This document shows, piece by piece, positions 38,866 through 45,790 of a DNA stretch of 64,000 nt. Both the position numbers and the translations under genes were made by a program. Numbering within the stretch: position 1 is the first letter of the stretch; each line of letters begins with the position of its first letter. This DNA comes from Nonomuraea helvata (GTDB lineage Bacteria > Actinomycetota > Actinomycetes > Streptosporangiales > Streptosporangiaceae). The notes under the pieces were generated by a model that saw only the letters and a list, made by a program, of their open reading frames with translations, did not search any database and was not told where the DNA came from. The stretch covers positions 992,001 through 1,056,000 of the forward strand of contig NZ_BAAAXV010000005.1 in NCBI RefSeq assembly GCF_039535785.1. The letters run 5' to 3'.

Positions 38866-40308
38866 TCACTCCATTGCGGCCTCGATGACATCCTGGACGA
38901 TCGTGGTCACCGCGTCGGCCCGCGACCCCGGATGCTCCAGCACCACCCCAACCGCCACCTCGGGCGCGTTCGCGGGTGCGAAGGCGGTGATGACCGCGTG
39001 GTCGTCCGTCCCCGGGACGGCCTTCGAGGCGGGAAATCCTGGCGCTCCCACTCCGGACCCCCTGGACGCCCCGGCGTGCGGCGCCATCGTCATCATGGCC
39101 ACCAGGTCCTTCGCCACCGCGGGCGACACGGCCCGCCGGTAGACCGCGGGGGCGGCACGGTCGACGACCGAGCCGTCCGGCAGCCGTACCTCCTCCACCA
39201 GGTACGGCCGCATCAGCACCCCGTCGTTGGCCACGGCCGCCGACAGCATGGCGACCATCAGCGGCGTCACCCGGCTGTCGTGGTGCCCGATCGCCGACAG
39301 GGCGGTCTGCGACCTGTCCATGCCGAGCGGATACCGGCTCGCGTCCGCCGCCAGCGGGACGCTCAGGCTCGGCGCGTTGAACCCGAACGCCTCGGCCTGA
39401 TCCCTGAGCAGGTCCTGCCCGAGCTGGAGCCCGATGTTGGCGAACGCGGTGTTGCAGGACACCTGGAACGCGTACGTCAGCGTCGGCCGGGCCTCCCCGC
39501 ACCCGCCGCCACCGGCGTTCTCCAGGACCGTCGAGGTCCCGGGGAGCCGCAGCCGGACGGGGGCGTCCACCAGCGCATACGGGGTGTACTCGCCGGAGGC
39601 CAGCGCCGCCGCGGCCGTGACCAGCTTGAACGTGGACCCGGGCGGATAGAGCCGGTTCAGCGCCCGGTTGAGCAGGGGGTGCGACGGATCCTCCCCGAGC
39701 CGGCGCGCGGTCTCGGAGAGCCGCGCCGGGTCGAAGGTGGTGAGGGCGTTCGGGTCGTACGTCGGATAGGTGGCCAGTGCCAGGATCGCCCCGGTCGCCG
39801 GGTCGATGGCCACCACCGCCCCCGGCAGCCCCGTCGCCTTGAGCCCCTCGTACGCGGCCCGCTGCACCCGGTCCCTGATCGTCAGCCGGACGTCCGCCCC
39901 CTCCACGACACCGTCCCTGACCAGCGACCGCACCTTGACCTTGGCGTCCTCCCCGGACAGCACGCCGTCGCGCGCCTGCTCGATCCCGGTGGAGCGGTAG
40001 AGCGACATGTGCCCGGTGACCGCGGCGTACAGCTCGCCGTCCCGGTAGGACCTCCGGTAGAGGTACGGGCCGGCGCCGGTCGGGCGGCTCGTGGCGATCG
40101 GCGTGCCGTCATAGGTGAGGATGTCGCCGCGCGGATGGTCGAACCTGGCGATCAGCGGCCGCTCGTTCCTGCGGTCGGAGTTGAGCACGCGCGAGCCGAA
40201 CGCCTGGATGAGCGTTATGTGCGCCAGCACGAGGAACAGCATCGCCGAGCAGCACCTGGCGACGCGACGGAGCGGCTCGTTGATCCGCTCCGCCCTCGAT
40301 CCGGCCAT
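38866..40308 (-). CDS. Penicillin-binding protein (PbpA-like) with degenerate KTG box
   Basis: A 480-residue class B PBP: one N-terminal membrane helix (CCSAMLFLVLAHITLIQAF), a short pedestal (RGDILTYDGTPIATS) and a transpeptidase domain. The nucleophile motif is YPPGSTFKLV and the second motif VSCNTAF. Where the KTG(T/S) box is expected the sequence reads ASKAVPGTDDHAVITAFAP (KAVPGT at 39007-39024), so the Lys-Thr-Gly triad is missing. It may be a low-affinity or non-catalytic PBP. It follows a MerR regulator by 36 bp on the same strand and probably shares its promoter. Confidence 0.88.
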   Translation of the reverse strand: MAGSRAERINEPLRRVARCCSAMLFLVLAHITLIQAFGSRVLNSDRRNERPLIARFDHPRGDILTYDGTPIATSRPTGAGPYLYRRSYRDGELYAAVTGHMSLYRSTGIEQARDGVLSGEDAKVKVRSLVRDGVVEGADVRLTIRDRVQRAAYEGLKATGLPGAVVAIDPATGAILALATYPTYDPNALTTFDPARLSETARRLGEDPSHPLLNRALNRLYPPGSTFKLVTAAAALASGEYTPYALVDAPVRLRLPGTSTVLENAGGGGCGEARPTLTYAFQVSCNTAFANIGLQLGQDLLRDQAEAFGFNAPSLSVPLAADASRYPLGMDRSQTALSAIGHHDSRVTPLMVAMLSAAVANDGVLMRPYLVEEVRLPDGSVVDRAAPAVYRRAVSPAVAKDLVAMMTMAPHAGASRGSGVGAPGFPASKAVPGTDDHAVITAFAPANAPEVAVGVVLEHPGSRADAVTTIVQDVIEAAME

Positions 40309-40344
40309 GGATCTTGGTTTAACAGCCGGAACGCAAAGGCGCGG

Positions 40345-40704
40345 CTAGAGGATGCTGCGGTAGTAGGAGATCTTGTTGTGGATGTAGTTCTGCCGCTCGG
40401 TGAGGTTGTCGATCTGCGCCCGGACCTGCCGGTCGTGCTCCTCCAGGAGCTTGATCCGGTCGGGGATCGTGTGGTCTCCCGCGCGTACGAGCTCGGCGAA
40501 GCGCTGCATCTGGCGGATGGGCATGCCCGTGTCACGCAGGCACCGGAGTGTGCCGAGCCAGCCGACGTCCTCCTGGCTGAACCTGCGTTGCCCGGCCGCG
40601 TTGCGGCCGACGCGCTCCAGCAGGCCGATCTTCTCGTAGTAACGCAGGGTGTCGAGGCTGAAGCCGGTCTCCTCGACCACTTCCGCAGGTGTGTAGACAC
40701 TCAT
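40345..40704 (-). CDS. MerR-family transcriptional regulator
   Basis: A 119-residue MerR protein. The winged HTH is YTPAEVVEETGFSLDTLRYYEKIGLL, followed by RRFSQEDVGWLGTLRCLRDTGMPI. A C-terminal coiled-coil (LLEEHDRQVRAQIDNLTERQNYIHNKISYY) completes it. No Cys ligand cluster is present, so it is not a metal sensor of the MerR/CueR type. Its promoter has a 19-bp spacer filled by a perfect 20-bp palindrome, the classical MerR design. The start codon lies inside a strong predicted stem (40697-40733). The PBP gene follows and is its likely target. Confidence 0.92.
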   Translation of the reverse strand: MSVYTPAEVVEETGFSLDTLRYYEKIGLLERVGRNAAGQRRFSQEDVGWLGTLRCLRDTGMPIRQMQRFAELVRAGDHTIPDRIKLLEEHDRQVRAQIDNLTERQNYIHNKISYYRSIL

Positions 40705-40733
40705 GCGACCTCCTTCGTCGGTCGCATGAGTGT
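40697..40733 (-). promoter_or_regulatory. 14-bp hairpin sequestering the MerR start codon
   Basis: ACACTCATGCGACC and its perfect complement (40697-40710/40720-40733) flank a 9-nt loop. In the minus-strand mRNA the ATG is in the stem and the AAGGA of the AAGGAGG ribosome site is in the loop. It could be a translational control element, an RNA thermometer-like switch, or simply a second DNA dyad. Confidence 0.5.
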
Positions 40734-40781
40734 GACACTGCTGTGTCCATTGGTTCGCTCGCTACGCTCGCTCACGCGCCT

Positions 40782-40812
40782 AGCATCCCACCTGGAGTGC
40801 ACTCCAGGTCAA
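40782..40812 (-). promoter_or_regulatory. MerR-type promoter with 19-bp spacer and 20-bp palindrome
   Basis: On the minus strand TTGACC (40812-40807) and GATGCT (40787-40782) are 19 bp apart. The spacer is largely the perfect palindrome ACCTGGAGTG/CACTCCAGGT (40790-40809). This is the under-twisted promoter geometry activated by MerR proteins and predicts autoregulation with a leader of about 70 nt. Confidence 0.8.
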
Positions 40813-40857
40813 CGTCTTGACGTGACTCCTCCACCCCGCAAAAGGGGTGGCTTCTCG

Positions 40858-42075
40858 CTACGCCGCGCGGGCGTCGCGGAGGACCAGCCCGGCCCTCTTG
40901 ATGTTGCTCGCTCCGACCACGTCAGCGTTGGCGGCGTACCCGCACGTGACGCAGACGAAGCCGGCTTGGGTGGTGCGATTGGCCCCTGACACGTGCCCGC
41001 ATTCAGGGCAGGTGCGGGAGGTGTTGCGGGGATTCACCGCGATCACGTCCCGACCGGCGCTTTCAGCCTTGTTAGTGAGGATCGCGAGGAACACCCCCCA
41101 ACCCGCGTCCAGGATGCTCTTGTTCAGCCCAGCCTTCGCCGCTGACCCATTGGGCAGGAATCCGCCCCCCTGCGCATCAGACTTCACCGCTGGGCTCTTG
41201 GTCATGTTCGCGATGCGCAGGTCCTCGACCGCGATCACGTCGGCCGCGCGGACCAGGCCGAGCGCGATCTTGTGCGCGTGGTCGGTGCGCTGCCGGGCCA
41301 TCTTGCGGTGGATCTGCCCGATCTTCTTGGCGGCCCTCTTCCTGCGGGTGCTGCCGCGTCTGGTGCGGGCGTAGGCCTGCTGCGCGGTGGCCAGCTCCTC
41401 CTCCACGGTCTTGAGGTAGCGGGGGTTGGCGATATGCCCGCCCTCGTCGGTGACGCCGTCGATCGGCTCGCTCACGGTCGCGAAGTGCGCGACGCCCATG
41501 TCGACCCCGACCTCGCGGCCGGTCGCAGGCAATGGCACGGCAGGCACATCGTCGCACGAGCAGATCACATACCAGCGCGAGCCCTCCCGTTTGATCTCGA
41601 TCTGCTTGACGCGCCCGGCGATCGGCCGGTGCTGGTGCACCCGCAGGTGCCCGACGCCCTGCACGCGGACGTGGGTCGCGGCCGGGTGGTGCGGCTGGGA
41701 GTCCCATCTCGCGCCGTCGCCCTCGACCAGGGTGACGGTGTCGAACCAGCCCCTGCCCTTGAACCGGGGATAGCCAGGTGTCTCACCGGCCTTGACCCGG
41801 CGGAAGAACGCCTCGAACGCCTTGTTCAGCCGCCGCAGGGTCTGCTGTTGACTGGTGAACGACCAGCGGCCCTGGCCCTCGGGATCAGCGTCACGGATCT
41901 GTTTCAACTGGGCGGACTGATCGCCGTACCGGATCGAGACCTTGCAGCGCCGCCACGCTTCCCGGCGTTCCTCCAGCGCGGCGTTGTACAACGCCCGATG
42001 ATCATCCAGCATCGCCGTCAGAGCGATCTCCTGATGCCGGGTCGGCCGCAGCAGGAACTTGAACGACCTACGCAT
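40858..42075 (-). CDS. tnpB: IS605-family RNA-guided endonuclease TnpB
   Basis: A 405-residue TnpB, intact in length. The N-terminal OrfB_IS605 domain starts MRRSFKFLLRPTRHQE. The RuvC catalytic acids are D in GVDMGVAHF, E in VIAVEDLRIAN and D in ANADVVGASNI. The zinc ribbon is CPECGH ... CVTCG. It would cleave DNA guided by an RNA transcribed from the element's right end, helping retention of the element. The ATG at 42075 overlaps tnpA by 8 bp. A longer in-frame extension upstream lies inside tnpA and is rejected. Confidence 0.93.
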   Translation of the reverse strand: MRRSFKFLLRPTRHQEIALTAMLDDHRALYNAALEERREAWRRCKVSIRYGDQSAQLKQIRDADPEGQGRWSFTSQQQTLRRLNKAFEAFFRRVKAGETPGYPRFKGRGWFDTVTLVEGDGARWDSQPHHPAATHVRVQGVGHLRVHQHRPIAGRVKQIEIKREGSRWYVICSCDDVPAVPLPATGREVGVDMGVAHFATVSEPIDGVTDEGGHIANPRYLKTVEEELATAQQAYARTRRGSTRRKRAAKKIGQIHRKMARQRTDHAHKIALGLVRAADVIAVEDLRIANMTKSPAVKSDAQGGGFLPNGSAAKAGLNKSILDAGWGVFLAILTNKAESAGRDVIAVNPRNTSRTCPECGHVSGANRTTQAGFVCVTCGYAANADVVGASNIKRAGLVLRDARAA

Positions 42076-42508
42076 CCTCGCCCCCGCTCGTGGCCCGCCC
42101 GCCGGCGGGGACACGCTCGTACTGGGTCTGGATGTACCGCTGGATCGTGGCCGCGTTGACCGCGCCCACACTCGCCACAAAGTACGAGCGCGACCACAGA
42201 GTCGGCAGCCGGGAGCGCAGGTGTGGAAACTCGGCCCGCAGGTGGTGGGAGGTGTAGCCCTTGAACTGGTTGGCCACGTACGACGGGGAGTTCTTCGGGT
42301 GCGGCTTGACGAACATGTGCACGTGGTCGGGCATCACCTCCAAGGCGATGATCTCCCAATCGTGCTCAGCGGCCTTGGCGCGCAGCAACTCCTCCAGCCG
42401 GGTCTTGACGCGGCCGCCCAGGACAGGCCGCCGGTACTTGGGGCACCACACCACGTGGTAGCCCAAGTCATAGGCCGCACCGGGGGAAGTACGCACCTGA
42501 CGAGACAC
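42068..42508 (-). CDS. tnpA: IS200-type Y1 transposase TnpA
   Basis: A 146-residue HUH single-strand transposase. The HUH motif is PDHVHMFV, the catalytic tyrosine is in TIQRYIQTQ, and YHVVWCPKYRRPVL is the conserved N-terminal strand. It is complete, so the element may be active. On the minus strand a TATACT-like -10 with GTTATA repeats lies 35-60 bp upstream. The extra about 15 C-terminal residues overlap tnpB. Confidence 0.93.
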   Translation of the reverse strand: MSRQVRTSPGAAYDLGYHVVWCPKYRRPVLGGRVKTRLEELLRAKAAEHDWEIIALEVMPDHVHMFVKPHPKNSPSYVANQFKGYTSHHLRAEFPHLRSRLPTLWSRSYFVASVGAVNAATIQRYIQTQYERVPAGGRATSGGEDA

Positions 42509-42698
42509 ACGATCAGTATAACGATCGCCTTGTTATAACACCGACGTTCACCGGAACCCACGCAAGCCTGCGACTTAAGGCACGCTCAGGCGATAGAGCG
42601 CCTTCCCGCTCGGCATTCCTTCCACTCCCTAAAGGGAGCAGTCCCCTGCCTTCGACCTGATGGAGCGCGCTCCGGCTTCCAAGGCCCGCGATGCGGGG

Positions 42699-43337
42699 TC
42701 AGGGGAGGTGGTCGGCCAGGTAGCGGCGGACGAGTTGCTTGCACTCGGCGATCAGCAGCGCGTCGCCCCGGGGATCCGCGCGGAACGCCAGCTTGAGCAC
42801 CGCGTCCGACGCCTCCACCGCCACCAGCAGCGCGCGGTCCAGCCCCGGCCCCGCCGGGGCGCCCAGGAGCTCGCGGCTGAGGGAGCGCAGCCGTTCGGCC
42901 ACCACCATGTTGTTGTCCAGCGTCCCGTCCAGCGTCCGCCGGCTCCCCTCCACCGAGGGCCCGCCGGGCGCGAGGAAGATCTCGCCGAAGTCCATCACCC
43001 CGAACCCCGGCGTGGTGCGCTTCATGTCGACGAACTCGTCGACGGCCAGGTCCACCAGGTCCGTCCAGTGCCCGAGGTCCGCCTGGGGGATGCGCTCGGT
43101 GATCCGGGCGAGGAACGCCTCGAGGTTGCGCCGCGCCAGGGCCCGCACCAGCCCCTGTTTGTCGGGGAAGAACTGGTAGAACGTCCCGATCGGGACCTCG
43201 GCCCGGCGCGCCACCTCTTTCGTGGTCAGCGTCTCGTAGCCGACCTCGTCGAGCAGCAGTGCGCACTCGTCGAGCATCCGCTCCACCCGCTCCGCGCTCC
43301 GGCGCTGGGCGGGACGGCGGCGCAAGGTACTCGTCAT
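42699..43337 (-). CDS. TetR-family transcriptional regulator
   Basis: A 212-residue repressor starting MTSTLRRRPAQRRSAERVER at ATG 43337. The TetR HTH is TKEVARRAEVPIGTFYQFFPDKQGL. The C-terminal helical domain (about 80-205) should bind a small ligand. It is divergent from the beta-glucosidase gene, whose start is 69 bp away. A TACC-GAAA-GGTA dyad lies between, so it probably controls that enzyme. The IS element lies downstream. Confidence 0.9.
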   Translation of the reverse strand: MTSTLRRRPAQRRSAERVERMLDECALLLDEVGYETLTTKEVARRAEVPIGTFYQFFPDKQGLVRALARRNLEAFLARITERIPQADLGHWTDLVDLAVDEFVDMKRTTPGFGVMDFGEIFLAPGGPSVEGSRRTLDGTLDNNMVVAERLRSLSRELLGAPAGPGLDRALLVAVEASDAVLKLAFRADPRGDALLIAECKQLVRRYLADHLP

Positions 43338-43354
43338 GACCCCATCCTGACCCA

Positions 43355-43366
43355 TACCGAAAGGTA
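43355..43366. promoter_or_regulatory. TACC-GAAA-GGTA dyad between tetR and beta-glucosidase
   Basis: This short inverted repeat is centred in the 68-bp divergent intergenic region and is the only dyad seen there. It is a candidate TetR operator. Confidence 0.4.
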
Positions 43367-43405
43367 AAGTTCGCCACGAAAGCGTAGGCCAGGGAGGAGT
43401 CCGGG

Positions 43406-44701
43406 ATGTTCCTGTGGGGTACGGCCACGGCCGCGTACCAGGTCGAGGGCGCCGTCGAGGAGGACGGCAGGGGCTTCTCCATCTGGGACACCTTCGCCCA
43501 CGAGCCGGGTCGCACCCGGGACGGGCACACCGGCGACGTGGCGTGCGACCACTACCACCGGTGGCGCGAGGACGTCGAGCTCATGGCCGGTCTGGGGGTG
43601 AACGCCTACCGGTTCTCGATCGCCTGGCCGCGCGTCCAGCCCCAAGGAGACGGGCCCGTCAACGCGAAGGGGCTCGACTTCTACGAGCGGCTGGTGGACG
43701 CGCTGCTCGAGCGCGGCATCCAGCCGGTGCCGACGCTGTTCCACTGGGACCTGCCGCAGGCGCTGCAAGATCGCGGTGGGTGGTTAAATCGCGAAATTTC
43801 GGAGAAATTTGCCGACTACGCCGCCGCGGTCGCCGACCGCCTGGCCGACCGCGTCCCCCTCTGGATCACCCTGAACGAGCCGTTCGTCCACATGGCCTAC
43901 GGATACGCCATGGGCATCCACGCCCCCGGCCAGGCCCTCCTCACGGACGCGCTCCCGGCCGCCCACCACCAGCTCCTGGCCCACGGGCTGGCCACGCGGG
44001 CGCTGCGGGCCGCGGGCGCCCGCCAGGTCGCCATCACCAACAACTGCACCCCGGTCTGGCCCGCATCCCAGCAGGAGGCCGACCTCAAGGCGGCGGACAC
44101 GTACGACATCCTCCACAACCGCCTGTTCAACGACCCCGTACTTCTCGGCAAATATCCGGACCTGTCGGCCTACACCCCCACCCTGGACTTCCTCCAGGAC
44201 GGCGACCTCGACATCATCGCCACCCCGCTGGACGCCCTCGGCATCAACTACTACAACCCCACCCGCATAGCGGCCCCGACGGACGACGGACTCCCCTTCT
44301 CGGACGCGGGCATCACCGGTCACCCCACCACCGCCTTCGGCTGGCCGGTCGTCCCCGACAGCCTGCGCGAGCTCCTGACCGGCCTCAAGAAGAGGTACGG
44401 CGCCGCGCTCCCGCCCATCCTCATCACGGAGAACGGCTGCTCCACCGACGACACACTCGAGGACGACGCCCGCATCGAGTTCCTGGACGGCCACATCGGG
44501 GCGATGCGCCGGGCCATGGCCGAGGGTGTGGACGTGCGGGGCTACTTCGTCTGGTCCCTGCTGGACAACTTCGAGTGGGCCGAGGGCTACCACCAGCGCT
44601 TCGGCCTCATACGCGTGGACTTCGAGACCCAGCGCCGCACCCCGAGGGCGTCCTACCGGTGGCTGCGGGACTTCCTGAAGACTCAGAACACCGACACGTG
44701 A
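43406..44701 (+). CDS. Beta-glucosidase, glycoside hydrolase family 1
   Basis: A 431-residue intracellular GH1 enzyme, slightly shorter than the usual about 450. The acid/base is E158 in ITLNEP and the nucleophile E342 in ITENG. FLWGTATAAYQVEGA, FSIAWPRVQP and WSLLDNFEWAEGY are the family landmarks. There is no signal peptide. It hydrolyses beta-glucosides such as imported cellobiose. The ATG at 43406 has GGGAGGAG upstream. An unusually AT-rich patch (43781-43812) inside the gene does not break the frame. Its last 19 bp overlap the convergent gene. Confidence 0.94.
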   Translation: MFLWGTATAAYQVEGAVEEDGRGFSIWDTFAHEPGRTRDGHTGDVACDHYHRWREDVELMAGLGVNAYRFSIAWPRVQPQGDGPVNAKGLDFYERLVDALLERGIQPVPTLFHWDLPQALQDRGGWLNREISEKFADYAAAVADRLADRVPLWITLNEPFVHMAYGYAMGIHAPGQALLTDALPAAHHQLLAHGLATRALRAAGARQVAITNNCTPVWPASQQEADLKAADTYDILHNRLFNDPVLLGKYPDLSAYTPTLDFLQDGDLDIIATPLDALGINYYNPTRIAAPTDDGLPFSDAGITGHPTTAFGWPVVPDSLRELLTGLKKRYGAALPPILITENGCSTDDTLEDDARIEFLDGHIGAMRRAMAEGVDVRGYFVWSLLDNFEWAEGYHQRFGLIRVDFETQRRTPRASYRWLRDFLKTQNTDT

Positions 44702-45579
44702 ACGTGGTCGTAATGGTTGGCCGTGATCCCGCCCCGGTCCGACATCGGATCCCAGCCGCCGCCTGACCGGATGTCGTAGTAGCGCTGCTTCCAGATGATG
44801 TACATGACACCGATCCGGGCGCCGTTCTTGATCAGGTAATCCGCCAGGGCGTCACCGCGGGCCTCGTCGGCCCCGGAGGCCCTGGTGCCGCCTCTCGACA
44901 TCATGAAGTCGCAGGCCCGCCCCTTCCCGTGCTCGCCGGGGTCACCGGGGCGCAGGCAGCCGACGCCGTACTTCATGGGGAAGTTCTGCATGATGTCGGC
45001 GCGTACCGAGATCATGCGCTGGGTCAGCCCCTCCGAGCCGCCGGGCTGCTGGAAGCCGAACTTGGCAAGCAGCTTCTCCACGTCGCGCTGCTTGTCCTGG
45101 AGGTCCTTGATCTCTTTGCGGAGCTTCTCGACCTTGTCGTTGGCGGCGATCTTCGCCTCTTTGGACTTGTCGATCAGCTTCTGGACGTTCTCGACGCGCT
45201 TGGCGCGCTCGTCGGCCATGTACGTCATGTTGGCCGCCTGTCCCAGCAGCGCGAACGGGTCGACGTTCGGAGCGATGAGCTGGTAGGTGTCGACCGGCCC
45301 CACCATGTACGCGGTCTCCGCGATGCGCCGCACCTCCGCCTGCGCGTCCTTGAGCTGCGCCTGCAGGGCGCCGGAGGTCGTGGTGGCCTTCTTCACCTGG
45401 AGCTTGATCTCCTCCAGGCTCTGGATCTGGCCGCGGTAGCGCTTCTCCAGCTGCGCGGCCTGTTTGGTGAGCTTGCGCAGGTCAGCCGGGCTGGGATCGG
45501 CCGCGGCGGGCGACGGCCCGGGGAGTCCGAGCAGCCCGGCGAGGACGGCGACAAGACCGGCGACCCGCCAGATTCTCAC
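44683..45579 (-). CDS. Secreted coiled-coil protein with M15/ARB_07466-like C-terminal domain
   Basis: A 298-residue secreted protein. The signal peptide is VRIWRVAGLVAVLAGLLGLP ending in AAAD. A long coiled-coil (about 30-185: LRKLTKQAAQLEKRYRGQIQ ... DKVEKLRKEIKDLQDKQR) follows. The C-terminal domain of about 100 residues has GEHGKGRACDFM and HYDHVHVSVF, the metal-binding pattern of D-Ala-D-Ala carboxypeptidase-like folds. A role in cell-wall handling is likely. The GTG at 45579 has GGGAGGGG upstream; ATG 45597 is an alternative. It overlaps the beta-glucosidase gene tail-to-tail by 19 bp. Confidence 0.82.
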   Translation of the reverse strand: MRIWRVAGLVAVLAGLLGLPGPSPAAADPSPADLRKLTKQAAQLEKRYRGQIQSLEEIKLQVKKATTTSGALQAQLKDAQAEVRRIAETAYMVGPVDTYQLIAPNVDPFALLGQAANMTYMADERAKRVENVQKLIDKSKEAKIAANDKVEKLRKEIKDLQDKQRDVEKLLAKFGFQQPGGSEGLTQRMISVRADIMQNFPMKYGVGCLRPGDPGEHGKGRACDFMMSRGGTRASGADEARGDALADYLIKNGARIGVMYIIWKQRYYDIRSGGGWDPMSDRGGITANHYDHVHVSVF

Positions 45580-45790
45580 ACCCGTCCCCTCCCTCATAGA
45601 CGGACCGAAACTATAGAAGATGATCTTGATCCCTGTCACGCGAACGACCGAACTCCCGCACCTTTGGCGAAATTTATAGCGCTTTAGCATGATTTGTCGG
45701 GCTTAAGAAGAAGCTAAAGATTGGGCCTTGTATAGACCGCTCCAACGGTCTGAGATGGCGATCGAACTCGTCTCTGCGAAGGGGCAGACC

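Larger units (their letters stand above)
40827..42640 (-). mobile_element. IS200/IS605-family insertion sequence (tnpA + tnpB)
   Basis: A two-gene element with overlapping tnpA and tnpB on the minus strand. Palindromes lie near both ends: CCACCCC-GCAAAA-GGGGTGG at 40831-40850 beyond tnpB, and CTCCCT-AA-AGGGAG at 42625-42638 beyond tnpA. Such elements have subterminal hairpins rather than inverted repeats and no target duplication, so the exact ends cannot be fixed by eye. Both genes appear intact. The element sits a few bases from the MerR promoter. Confidence 0.75.

Noticed and set aside
45580..45790. c-di-AMP (ydaO) riboswitch ahead of the secreted cell-wall protein
   Set aside because: The gap is AT-rich and shows only a short GACCG/CGGTC hairpin; none of the conserved riboswitch segments could be found.
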